A stretch of 64,000 nucleotides of DNA from Aquabacterium parvum (GTDB taxonomy: Bacteria > Pseudomonadota > Gammaproteobacteria > Burkholderiales > Burkholderiaceae_C): contig NZ_LFRI01000386.1 of the NCBI RefSeq assembly GCF_001447195.1, positions 310,001 through 374,000 on the forward strand, in the 5' to 3' direction. Of the stretch, positions 47,190-55,294 are shown piece after piece. The position numbers and the translations under genes were made by a program. Under the pieces are notes generated by a model. The model was given only the letters and a program-made list of their open reading frames with translations. It made no database searches and was not told the origin of the DNA. Numbering within the stretch: the stretch's first letter is position 1; each line of letters begins with the position of its first letter.

Positions 47190-47312
47190 GGCGATTCAGG
47201 GGCCGTCTGGGCGACGGCGTCGTGCCTGCTTCAAAAAGGGAAATGGGGGACGCGGTGGCGGGCACCCTGAGGTGCCTGGTGCGCAGGAAAGCTCAGGCCG
47301 GTGGTCAGCCGC

Positions 47313-47765
47313 TCAGGGCTTGGACCAACTCTGCGAGATGGGGTCGAACACCCACTTGGCCGCTTCTTCGGGCGTCGTGGGCCAGGTGCGCGATGCTTCC
47401 TGCGCGGTCAGCAGCCAGACGTCCTGGATGAGGCCGGACTGGCCGTCGACGCTGTAGTTGACAACGTGGGTCTGGCCGCCCAGCGTGCCGGACATCACCA
47501 GGGTGTTGCTCTGGCCGCGGATGCGCGAGGCGGGCGACAGGCGCGTGGCCACCTTGCCGTTGAGCACGATCTCGGGCGGCAGACCGAAGGTGATCTCGCC
47601 ACGCAGCGTGTTGGCAGGGATGGGCACGGGCCGGGCGGCCTGGGCGTGCGCCTCAGAGGGCGTCAGCGAGACGAGGCTGGCCAGCAGGGGCGCGGTCAGC
47701 AGCGCGCCGGCCGAGCCGAGCAGGGTGCCGAGGCAGGCGCGGCGGGTGGGGAGACAGCGGGGCAT
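47313..47765 (-). CDS. Exported hypothetical protein, possible Tat substrate
   Basis: The 150-residue protein has an N-terminal TRRACLGTLLGSAGALL segment, which resembles a twin-arginine signal, with likely cleavage after EAHAQA. The mature domain is ~105 residues and beta-rich, containing IRGQSNTLVMSGTLGG and VNYSVDGQSGLIQDVWLL. I do not recognise a named family. It lies upstream of miaB on the same strand and is divergent from the SPFH operon. Confidence 0.6.
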   Translation of the reverse strand: MPRCLPTRRACLGTLLGSAGALLTAPLLASLVSLTPSEAHAQAARPVPIPANTLRGEITFGLPPEIVLNGKVATRLSPASRIRGQSNTLVMSGTLGGQTHVVNYSVDGQSGLIQDVWLLTAQEASRTWPTTPEEAAKWVFDPISQSWSKP

Positions 47766-47914
47766 GGTGTAGATCCAGGGGCTGTGTGAGAGGCACGATT
47801 TTAGGGCATGCCCATGCCGATCGGCACCGCGGGCGACGATAAGATGGCGTGCTCAGAAGGTGGGGCTTTGCGCACCCGCCTCGTTGGCCAAACAAAGGAT
47901 CAAAGGGAGAGACC

Positions 47915-48949
47915 ATGGGTCTGGTTGATTTCATCAAGAAGCAGTTCATCGACGTCATCGAATGGAACGAGTCCGAAGATGGCGTGCTGGCGTGGCGGTT
48001 TCCGTTTGAAGACCGCGAAATCCAGAACGGTGCCACCCTGGTCGTGCGCGAGTCGCAACTCGCCCTGTTCGTCAACGAAGGGCAGGTGGCCGACCTGTTC
48101 GGGCCGGGCACCCACCGGCTCACCACCCAGACCTTGCCGGTGCTGACCAACCTCAAGAACTGGGACAAGCTGTTCGCCTCCCCGTTCAAGAGCGACGTCT
48201 ATTTTTTCAGCACGCGGCAACAGCTGGACCTGCGCTGGGGCACCAGCCAGCCCATCACCCTGCGTGACAAGGACTTCGGCGCCGTTCGCCTGCGCGCCTT
48301 CGGCAACTATGCCGTGCGCCTGAAAGACCCTCGCCACTTCCATGTCAATGTCTCCGGCACCCGCGAGCGCTACAGCGTCGAGGACCTCGACGGGCAACTG
48401 CGCGGCGTGCTGCTGCAGCATCTGAGCGATGCCGTCGCGCAAAGCGGCATCCCCTTTCTCGATCTGGCGGCCAACCAGGTGGCCTTTGCCCAGGCCTTGC
48501 AGAAAGCGGTCACGCCGGCTTTCGAGCAACTCGGTCTGCAGCTCGACAGCCTGACCGTGCAGAACGTGTCCTTGCCCGAAGAGCTGCAGAAGGTGCTCGA
48601 CCAGAAGATCGGCATGGGCATGGTGGGCCAGAACATGGGCCAGTTCGTGCAGTACCAGGCGGCCCAGGCCTTGCCGCAGGTGGCGGCGTCGGCCGGGCAG
48701 GGCTCGGGCGTGGCGGGCGATGCCGCGTCGCTCGGCGCCGGCTTGGCGCTGGGTCAGGTCATGGCCCAGTCCATCCAGCAGGGGCTGCAGGGCGTCGGCC
48801 AGGCGCCCGCCGCCGCCGCACCCGCAGGGATGTCACCCGACCAGGTCATGGCCACTCTCGAAAAGCTCGCCGAGCTGCATGCCAAGGGCATCCTGACTGC
48901 CGACGAGTTCAGCGCCAAGAAGGCCGAACTGCTCAAGAAGCTGGTCTGA
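47915..48949 (+). CDS. SPFH/Band-7 protein with C-terminal SHOCT domain (YdjI-like)
   Basis: The 344-residue cytoplasmic protein has an SPFH-like domain at about residues 30-225 (WRFPFEDREIQNGATLVVRE at the start, QLGLQLDSLTVQNVSLPEEL at the end). A Gln/Ala/Gly linker and a SHOCT domain (about 310-344, LHAKGILTADEFSAKKAEL) follow. It lacks a transmembrane segment, as in Bacillus YdjI and related 'virion core' proteins that gather at membranes with envelope-stress factors. AGGGAGA precedes the ATG. It heads a five-gene operon with DUF4178, DUF350, an aminopropyltransferase and an oxidoreductase, probably as membrane scaffold. Confidence 0.87.
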   Translation: MGLVDFIKKQFIDVIEWNESEDGVLAWRFPFEDREIQNGATLVVRESQLALFVNEGQVADLFGPGTHRLTTQTLPVLTNLKNWDKLFASPFKSDVYFFSTRQQLDLRWGTSQPITLRDKDFGAVRLRAFGNYAVRLKDPRHFHVNVSGTRERYSVEDLDGQLRGVLLQHLSDAVAQSGIPFLDLAANQVAFAQALQKAVTPAFEQLGLQLDSLTVQNVSLPEELQKVLDQKIGMGMVGQNMGQFVQYQAAQALPQVAASAGQGSGVAGDAASLGAGLALGQVMAQSIQQGLQGVGQAPAAAAPAGMSPDQVMATLEKLAELHAKGILTADEFSAKKAELLKKLV

Positions 48950-48980
48950 GGAGTCGGTTTTGCGGTCTCTGTGTGAGCAG

Positions 48981-48996
48981 GGCGGGGTGACCCGCC
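48981..48996 (+). promoter_or_regulatory. GC hairpin with GUGA loop abutting DUF4178 start
   Basis: GGCGGG (48981-48986) and CCCGCC (48991-48996) pair perfectly around GTGA, a GNRA tetraloop, and the ATG follows at once (48997). The stem contains the only G-rich ribosome-site candidate, so translation should depend on opening it. Confidence 0.7.
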
Positions 48997-50604
48997 ATGG
49001 CTGAGCCTTCGTCTTCCAAAGACGCACCGCGCGGCTGGCAGGCGGCCTGCACGTTCTGCGGTGCGAAGGTGACGTTCCAGTCGCCGATCTCGCCGATGGC
49101 GGTGTGCAGCTTCTGTCGCAGCACCCTGGTGCGCGATGGCGAGACCTTGCGCCGAACCGGGCGCAGTGGCGTGCTGTTCGACGACCACAGTCCGCTGAAG
49201 CTCGGCACGCAGGGGCGCTGGCAGGGCGAGGGCTTCGCCCTGGTCGGTCGCATCCAGCTGAGCTACCCAGACGAAGGCGGCCAGATCGGTCGCTGGAGCG
49301 AGTGGCAGGTCGTGTTCGACAACGGTCGACCCGCCACCCTGAGCGAGGACAACGGTGGCCACGTCTTGTGCTTCCCGTTTGACCTCGATGCCCAGCAGCT
49401 TGCGGCCATCCCGGACACCCTGGTGGGCACAGACCGCTACATCGGCGGGCAGCGCTGGACGCTGTCGTCCCGGGTGGAGGCCAGTGTGCACGCGCTGGAG
49501 GGCGAGGTGTTCCACGCGCCGCAGGTGTCCGGGCCGTTCACGGTCTGGGAGTGGCGCAATGCCGATGGCGAGGTGCTGAGCGTCGAAGACGCCCCGGGTG
49601 GGCGGCGCGCAGACAAAGGGCGATCGGTGCAACTCGACGACCTCCAGCTCGGGGGCAGTTTCGATGCGGGGGCGCCGTCCGAAGCCCAGGTGAAGGCGCA
49701 GGCCCTGGAGTGCCCGCATTGCGGCGCATCGGTCACGCCCCGGCTGTCCCAGTCCAAGACGGTGGTCTGCGACAGCTGCCGCTCGGTCATCGACATCAGC
49801 AAGGGGCTGGGGGCCGACCTCGATCATTACCAGCAGAACAACGCCCTGGAGCCCCTGATCCCGCTCGGGCTGGTGGGACAGATTTCGGTGGGCGGGCGTA
49901 CGAGCAAGTGGCAGGTGGTCGGCTACCAGGAGCGTTGTGAAGAAGCCGAGTCGCCCGATGACGAGCAGACCTTCTGGCGCGAGTACGTGCTGTACGAACG
50001 CACCCGCGGGTTCGCCTTCCTCGTCGATTCGGAAGAGGGCTGGAGCGTGGTCTCGCCGATCACCGGTGCGCCGAAGGTGTCAGGCCACGGGGTGAAGTGG
50101 CGCGGGCGGCAGTACTCGCTCCAGTACAGCTACGGCGCGGTCACCACCTATGTGCTGGGCGAGTTCTATTGGCCTGTTCGCAAGGGACAGCGCACGCGCA
50201 ACACCGACTATGCCTGCCGAGAGGGGGGCAAGAACCACTTGCTCAACCGCGAGTCTTCGGGCTCGGAAGTGGTGTGGTCGGCCGGCGAGACCATCGACCA
50301 TCAGATGGTGATGCGGGCCTTCGGCCTGAGCAAGCAGCCGGTGGCGGCGTTCAAGCGCGACACGCGTCCGACGGGCGATGGCGTGTTCTGGGGGCTGCCG
50401 ACGTGGGCCTGGTTGCTCATCCTGTTCGTGCTGATCGTGATCCTGCTGGCGCAATGCTCCGACGATTGCGACGACGTCAAAGACAGGTATGGCGACCAGA
50501 GCGCGGAGTACCGGCAGTGCCGCCACAGCTCTGGCGGCTCCAGCGGCCGCAGCAGTTGGGGCAGCTCCCATGGCGGCTACAGCAGTGGCGGCTTCCACAA
50601 ATGA
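48997..50604 (+). CDS. DUF4178 membrane protein with two zinc ribbons
   Basis: The 535-residue protein contains two copies of a module in which a four-Cys zinc ribbon precedes a DUF4178 beta domain. Cys18/21 and Cys37/40 precede the first; Cys239/242 and Cys258/261 precede the second. A single transmembrane helix (about 469-486) is followed by Cys-containing residues and a Ser/Gly-rich tail ending SSGGFHK. The bulk is probably cytoplasmic, anchored at its C-terminus. DUF4178 has no known activity. It starts 47 bases after the SPFH gene behind a start-adjacent hairpin. Confidence 0.85.
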   Translation: MAEPSSSKDAPRGWQAACTFCGAKVTFQSPISPMAVCSFCRSTLVRDGETLRRTGRSGVLFDDHSPLKLGTQGRWQGEGFALVGRIQLSYPDEGGQIGRWSEWQVVFDNGRPATLSEDNGGHVLCFPFDLDAQQLAAIPDTLVGTDRYIGGQRWTLSSRVEASVHALEGEVFHAPQVSGPFTVWEWRNADGEVLSVEDAPGGRRADKGRSVQLDDLQLGGSFDAGAPSEAQVKAQALECPHCGASVTPRLSQSKTVVCDSCRSVIDISKGLGADLDHYQQNNALEPLIPLGLVGQISVGGRTSKWQVVGYQERCEEAESPDDEQTFWREYVLYERTRGFAFLVDSEEGWSVVSPITGAPKVSGHGVKWRGRQYSLQYSYGAVTTYVLGEFYWPVRKGQRTRNTDYACREGGKNHLLNRESSGSEVVWSAGETIDHQMVMRAFGLSKQPVAAFKRDTRPTGDGVFWGLPTWAWLLILFVLIVILLAQCSDDCDDVKDRYGDQSAEYRQCRHSSGGSSGRSSWGSSHGGYSSGGFHK

Positions 50605-50622
50605 AGAAAGGACTGGCACATC

Positions 50623-50844
50623 ATGGAACTTGAGTGGTTCAAACTGAGCATCTTCGTGGCATCCATCAGCTACGCCCTGATCGGCGTGGCCCTGTTCTGG
50701 ATCTGCTTCATCGTGGTCGACAAGCTCACCCCGTACGACCTCTGGGGTGAGATCGTCGAGAAGAAGAACGTCGCCCTAGCCATCGTGGTGGGGGCCATGT
50801 GCCTGGCGATCGGGCAGATCGTCGCCGCCGCCATCCATGGCTGA
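50623..50844 (+). CDS. DUF350 membrane protein (YjfL-like)
   Basis: The 73-residue protein has two transmembrane helices (LSIFVASISYALIGVALFWI and NVALAIVVGAMCLAIGQIVA) joined by a short charged loop containing DKLTPYDLWGEI, a DUF350 hallmark. Function is unknown; the family repeatedly occurs beside SPFH, DUF4178 and polyamine-related genes. Its 3' end overlaps the next gene by eight bases. Confidence 0.87.
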   Translation: MELEWFKLSIFVASISYALIGVALFWICFIVVDKLTPYDLWGEIVEKKNVALAIVVGAMCLAIGQIVAAAIHG

Positions 50845-52426
50845 TTCGGTCTCGGGCGAGGCCGACGAGGGGCTCGCCGAAGGTCGGCCGCGCATCGAGC
50901 CGGCGGAGCTGGCGCTGCTGGTGTCGGTCTTCGTCGTGGCGGCCTGCGGGCTGGTCTACGAGCTGGCGGCTGGCGCCCTGGCGAGTTACCTGCTGGGTGA
51001 CTCGGTCCTGCAGTTCTCCACGGTCATCGGCACCTACCTGTTTGCCATGGGCGTGGGCTCGTGGCTGTCTCGTCACATCGAGCGCCAGCTGGTGGCGAAC
51101 TTCCTGCGCATCGAGCTGCTGGTCGGGGTCATCGGCGGGCTGATGCCTGCGGGCTTGTTTGCGGCCCACAGCGTGCTGCCCGTGGGGGCGGTGACCGAGT
51201 TCCGGGCGCTGCTCTACGGCATGGTGCTGCTCATCGGCACCCTGGTCGGCCTGGAGATCCCGCTGGTCATGCGGATCCTGCAGCGGCGTTTTCGCGAGCG
51301 CTACGCCCTCAAGGACCTGGTCTCGCAGGTGCTGACCTTCGACTACCTGGGGGCCCTGGTCGTGTCCCTGGCCTTCCCGCTGATCATGGTGCCGCAGTTG
51401 GGCGTGGTCCGCACCGGCATCTTCTTCGGCTTGCTCAACGTGCTGGTGGCGGTGTGGGTGTGTTGGCAGTTCCGCGCCGAGTTGCGCGCCTGGCGCCAGC
51501 ATGCGGCGGCCTGCCTCCTGTCTCTCGTGGTGCTGTCGCTGGCGATGCTGGGGGGGCAGCCGCTGACGACCTGGGCCGAAGACCGTTTCTACGGTGACCA
51601 CATCGTCATCCGCCAGGACACGCGCTACCAGCGCATCGTGCTGACGCATGGTGGGGGGCACACGCGGTTGTTCCTCAACGGCAACCTGCAGTTCTCTTCC
51701 CGCGACGAGTACCGCTATCACGAGGCCCTGGTGCACCCGGCGCTGTCGGCGCAGGGCGCGCCCCGTCGTGTGCTGGTTCTGGGCGGCGGTGACGGCATGG
51801 CGGTGCGCGAGGTGCTGCGCCATCCCAGCGTCGAGCAGGTCACCCTGGTGGAGCTGGACCCGGCCATGACGCAGCTGTTCAGCCAGCAAGCCCGGCTGGT
51901 CGCGCTCAACAGGGGCGCTCTGCAGCAGCCCCGGGTGCGCGTGATCAACGCCGATGCCTTCGTGTGGCTGAGCGCGAACGACGAGGTCTTCGACGCCATC
52001 GTGGTGGACTTCCCCGATCCGACCAACCACGCCATCGGCAAGCTGTACTCGACCACGTTCTATGCCCTGCTCGACCAGCATCTGGCCGCGGGGGGCTTTG
52101 CAGTGATCCAGACCACGTCACCGCTGATCGCGCGCAAGAGTTTCTGGACGGTGGTCCGCACCATCGAAGCGGTGGGCCTGCAGGCCACGCCGTACCACGC
52201 CCACGTGCCGAGTTTCGGCGAGTGGGGGTTCGTGCTCGCGCACCGCCGGCCCTGGCGCATGCCGGAGCGACTGCCCGAGGGGCTTCGCTTCCTGACGCCG
52301 AAGGGCCTGCCGGCCCTGTTCGATTTCCCGCCGGACATGGCTCGGGTGCCGGCCGAGCCGAATCGGCTGAGCAACCAGTCGCTGGTGCACACCTTCGAGG
52401 AAGAGTGGGGGCGGATCCACCAATGA
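50837..52426 (+). CDS. Membrane-embedded spermidine synthase-like aminopropyltransferase
   Basis: The 529-residue protein has about seven transmembrane helices (residues 25-240) fused to a full spermidine-synthase domain (about 250-460). The catalytic features are intact: FLNGNLQFSSRDEYRYHEAL, the decarboxylated-SAM loop GGGDG (316-320), VELDP and the acidic pair in DFPDP (Asp391, Asp394). The GPAE-type motif of soluble SpeE is replaced by TNHAIGK. It should transfer an aminopropyl group from decarboxylated SAM to an amine at the membrane surface; the acceptor is unknown. It starts within the DUF350 gene and overlaps the next gene by four bases. Confidence 0.88.
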   Translation: MADSVSGEADEGLAEGRPRIEPAELALLVSVFVVAACGLVYELAAGALASYLLGDSVLQFSTVIGTYLFAMGVGSWLSRHIERQLVANFLRIELLVGVIGGLMPAGLFAAHSVLPVGAVTEFRALLYGMVLLIGTLVGLEIPLVMRILQRRFRERYALKDLVSQVLTFDYLGALVVSLAFPLIMVPQLGVVRTGIFFGLLNVLVAVWVCWQFRAELRAWRQHAAACLLSLVVLSLAMLGGQPLTTWAEDRFYGDHIVIRQDTRYQRIVLTHGGGHTRLFLNGNLQFSSRDEYRYHEALVHPALSAQGAPRRVLVLGGGDGMAVREVLRHPSVEQVTLVELDPAMTQLFSQQARLVALNRGALQQPRVRVINADAFVWLSANDEVFDAIVVDFPDPTNHAIGKLYSTTFYALLDQHLAAGGFAVIQTTSPLIARKSFWTVVRTIEAVGLQATPYHAHVPSFGEWGFVLAHRRPWRMPERLPEGLRFLTPKGLPALFDFPPDMARVPAEPNRLSNQSLVHTFEEEWGRIHQ

Positions 52427-54153
52427 ACCGGGGGCGTCGCGATCTGATGCGACAGGGCGCGGCCTGGTGCCTGGGCGCCTCCGCGCTGACGGGTTGCCGC
52501 GACAGCGGGGTCACGTCCCTGCGCGCGGACCTGGCGGGTGGCTGGGTCGGGCCCCAGGTCGAACGGGGCCATGCCTGGCGCGACGGGCGCTTGCCGGCGT
52601 CTGCCGTGAGCGAGCCGGTGCGGCGCGTGCACACCCTCATCGTCGGGGCGGGCGTGGCCGGTTTGTCGGCGGCGCGAGGGCTGATGCAGGCGGGCATCGA
52701 CGATTTCGCCGTGATCGACCTCGAGGACGAGCCGGGCGGCAATGCGCGCGGCCACCGCATCCAGGGCCTGCCCTGCCCCTTGGGGGCGCACTACCTGCCG
52801 GTGCCCGACGATGGGGCCGAAGAGGTCGCGGCGTGGTTGGCCGAGCTGGGCTTGATCCGGCGGCAAGCGGGGCGCTGGGTGGGCGATGAACGCCACCTGG
52901 TGCACAGCCCGCACGAGCGGCTGTTTGTGCCCGAGGGCGATGAGGCTTCTTCCGGCGATCGGGGCTTCTGGTCGGGGCACTGGCAGGAGGGGCTGTTGCC
53001 TCGCGCCGATGACCCGTCGGTGCAGGCCGATCTGCGGCGTTTGCGCTCGGCGATCCAGTCCAGCCTGGGCGGGGTTCGGCTGGGCCTGCCCACCTGGCGC
53101 ACGCCCTGGAGCCCAGGGCTGAGCGCCCTCGATGGCCTCACCTTTGCCGACTGGCTGGCCCGCCATGGGGTGCGCACGCGCGAAGTGCTGTGGTGGCTGG
53201 ACTATGGCTGCCGGGACGACTATGGCGCCGGCTTGTCGCGCGTGTCCGCCTGGGCGGGCTTGCAGTACCTGGGCAGCCGCCACGGACTCGGAGGGGGCGA
53301 GGGCCCTGTGCCCCATGAGGACGCGGCCCATGGCGGGGGCGTGCTGACCTGGCCGGAGGGCAACGCCTGGTTGGTGAGGCAGCTGGCCCAACCGTTGAGC
53401 GCGCGCTGGCAGGGCGGTCTGATCGCCACGCGCGTGGAGCCAGGGCGCCACGACGTGGCAGTGAGCGCCGTGTCGGCTCGCGAGGGGCGGAGTTGGCGAT
53501 GGCAGGCCCGCCACGTGATCCTGGCGCTGCCCTTGACGATGTCGCGGCGCCTGTTGTCACCGTCGTTGCCGGCGCTCGAGGCCCTCAAGCCGCTGCTGAT
53601 GCCTGCCCCCTGGTTGGTCAGCAACATCGTGCTCGGCTCGAACTTGCCTGACCGGGGTGGCGTGCCCCTGGCCTGGGACAACGTGCCCTTCAGCCACGAT
53701 GGCGGGGCGGGCGTGCCCATGCCTTCGCTGGGATACGTCAGCGCCCGCCACCAGGAGCTGTCTCAGCCCCATGGCTCGCAGGTCCTGACCCATTACTGGG
53801 CCCTGGGTGGCCAGTCCGCCGAGCAGACCTTGGCCATGCGACGCGCGCTGCTGGCCGATGACTGGCGCGTGTGGGCGACTCGGGTGGCGGCCGATCTGGC
53901 GCGGGTGCACCCCGAGTGGCCGGCCCTCATCGAGCGCATGGACCTCATGCGTTGGGGGCACGCGATGGCGACGCCCGTGCCGGGCTTGCGCAGCCACCCC
54001 GCGCTGGCGGCCTTGTGGCGCCCGCAGGGGCGCGTGCACTTTGCGCACAGCGACCTGTCCGCCTACTCCGTGTTCGAAGAGGCGTTCAGCCACGGCTTGC
54101 GCGCCGCTCAGGCGGTGGCGCTCGCGTCGGGGATTTCGCGGCGAACCGCCTGA
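52423..54153 (+). CDS. Tat-exported FAD-dependent amine-oxidase-like lipoprotein
   Basis: The 576-residue protein starts with a twin-arginine motif (RRDLMR, residues 5-10), a short hydrophobic stretch and a lipobox LTGC (Cys25). It is therefore a cofactor-loaded protein exported by Tat and lipid-anchored in the periplasm. The Rossmann motif VGAGVAGLSAARGL (about 74-87) and EDEPGGNARGH define an amine-oxidase-like flavoprotein. The C-terminal LSAYSVFEEAFSHGLRAA closes the FAD site. Its substrate may be a polyamine or the product of the upstream aminopropyltransferase; that is inference. Its last 46 bases overlap the convergent speD gene. Confidence 0.85.
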   Translation: MNRGRRDLMRQGAAWCLGASALTGCRDSGVTSLRADLAGGWVGPQVERGHAWRDGRLPASAVSEPVRRVHTLIVGAGVAGLSAARGLMQAGIDDFAVIDLEDEPGGNARGHRIQGLPCPLGAHYLPVPDDGAEEVAAWLAELGLIRRQAGRWVGDERHLVHSPHERLFVPEGDEASSGDRGFWSGHWQEGLLPRADDPSVQADLRRLRSAIQSSLGGVRLGLPTWRTPWSPGLSALDGLTFADWLARHGVRTREVLWWLDYGCRDDYGAGLSRVSAWAGLQYLGSRHGLGGGEGPVPHEDAAHGGGVLTWPEGNAWLVRQLAQPLSARWQGGLIATRVEPGRHDVAVSAVSAREGRSWRWQARHVILALPLTMSRRLLSPSLPALEALKPLLMPAPWLVSNIVLGSNLPDRGGVPLAWDNVPFSHDGGAGVPMPSLGYVSARHQELSQPHGSQVLTHYWALGGQSAEQTLAMRRALLADDWRVWATRVAADLARVHPEWPALIERMDLMRWGHAMATPVPGLRSHPALAALWRPQGRVHFAHSDLSAYSVFEEAFSHGLRAAQAVALASGISRRTA

Positions 54154-54530
54154 CGGTGGACGCCTCGGGGGCGAAAGCCCTCGATCAGGCCGTCGATCAG
54201 GGCTTGTGCGCGCGCACGGTTGTCGCCCACCAGGTTGCACACGAAGACGTCCAGGGTCACGACGCCTTGCTCGGGCCAGGTGTGCACGGCCAGGTGCGAT
54301 TCGGCCAGCAGCACCACGCCGGTCACGCCTGCGGGCTCGCCGACCTGGCGAGGCGGGAAGCGGTGGAAGCGGTCGGCGACTGCGGTGAGGCCCACGGCGG
54401 CCACGTGCCGGAGGCAGGCGTCGCGCAGGGCGTCGCTGTCCTGCATCCAGGCCTGGGTGGGCTCGCAGCCTGAGAGGTCTGCTGTGAGGTGATGTCCGGC
54501 CAGCGCGGGCAAGGGCGAGGCGTCCATCAT
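54108..54530 (-). CDS. speD: S-adenosylmethionine decarboxylase proenzyme, bacterial type
   Basis: The 140-residue class 1B proenzyme self-cleaves to form a pyruvoyl cofactor and decarboxylates SAM, providing the aminopropyl donor for spermidine synthases. The cleavage site is intact (LLAESHLAVHTWPE, Ser78), with His83 and Cys98 in place. It is coupled to the nucleotidyltransferase gene upstream by a four-base overlap and collides with the FAD gene at its 3' end. It presumably serves the membrane aminopropyltransferase, although it is on the opposite strand. Confidence 0.93.
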   Translation of the reverse strand: MMDASPLPALAGHHLTADLSGCEPTQAWMQDSDALRDACLRHVAAVGLTAVADRFHRFPPRQVGEPAGVTGVVLLAESHLAVHTWPEQGVVTLDVFVCNLVGDNRARAQALIDGLIEGFRPRGVHRQAVRREIPDASATA

Positions 54531-55294
54531 GATCGCCCGTTCAGGGCGGCCAGTCGCTCCGGCGTACCCACGTCCGTCCATTCGCCGGTGTGAACCCGCC
54601 CGCTCAGCCGGTCGCTGTCGATGGCGCGGTCGAAGCAGGGCCGCAGCGCGGCCTTCTCGCCCACCGTCACGCCATCGACCATGCCTGGGCGGTACAGCCC
54701 GATGGTCGAGTAGGTGAAGGTGGGCGTGCCTTCCGGCGCGCTGCCCTTGTGGTGGATGCGGCCGGCGGCGTCCAGCGCGAAGTCGCCCTGGGGCACGTGG
54801 GCCGGATTGGGCACCAGCCAGAGGTGGGCCAGGTCGGGTTGGCCGGTGGGCGCTGCCACCGCCTCGTCGGCGAAGGCCTGCGCCACCTGCGGGTCGAATT
54901 GGAAGCCGGGCACGAAGACGTCGCCGGCCAGCACCCAGAACGCGCGATCGCCGCCGGGCGCTTCGGCCAGCAGCGGCAGGGCCTTGGCGATGCCGCCCGC
55001 GGTCTCCAGCGCACCCCCGTGGTCGGCGCGCTCGTGCGAGTAGCGGATGCGCAGGCCCCAGCGGCTGCCGTCGCCCAGCGCGGGCTCGAACTGTTCTTCG
55101 AGGTAGGCGGTGTTGATGACGACGTCGCGCACGCCGTCGCGGGCCAGGGCTTCGAGGTGCCACACGATGAGCGGCTTGCCGCGCACGGCCAACAACGGCT
55201 TGGGGCAGGTGTCGGTCAGGGGCCTCATGCGCTCGCCACGACCGGCGGCGAGGATGAGGGCGGGCAGGTTGCGGGCGTTGCGCGGGGTGCTCAT
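54527..55294 (-). CDS. murU: MurU-like nucleotidyltransferase
   Basis: The 255-residue enzyme has the sugar-1-phosphate nucleotidyltransferase fold: LILAAGRGERMRPLTDTCPKP (substrate loop) and WVLAGDVFV (metal-binding Asp). It is closest to MurU, which makes UDP-MurNAc from MurNAc-1-phosphate in peptidoglycan recycling. The usual partner kinase AmgK is not next to it. It overlaps fbpC upstream by four bases and speD downstream by four. Confidence 0.82.
   Translation of the reverse strand: MSTPRNARNLPALILAAGRGERMRPLTDTCPKPLLAVRGKPLIVWHLEALARDGVRDVVINTAYLEEQFEPALGDGSRWGLRIRYSHERADHGGALETAGGIAKALPLLAEAPGGDRAFWVLAGDVFVPGFQFDPQVAQAFADEAVAAPTGQPDLAHLWLVPNPAHVPQGDFALDAAGRIHHKGSAPEGTPTFTYSTIGLYRPGMVDGVTVGEKAALRPCFDRAIDSDRLSGRVHTGEWTDVGTPERLAALNGRS

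Noticed and set aside
45579-47270. 563-codon plus-strand frame opposite miaB
   Set aside because: miaB is certain from its three cluster motifs; the opposite frame is Val/His/Asp-rich shadow sequence.
51964-52422. Upstream in-frame extension of the FAD gene inside the aminopropyltransferase gene
   Set aside because: The Tat signal and the ATGA overlap at 52423 define a clear start; the extension is out of frame with the upstream gene and unconserved.
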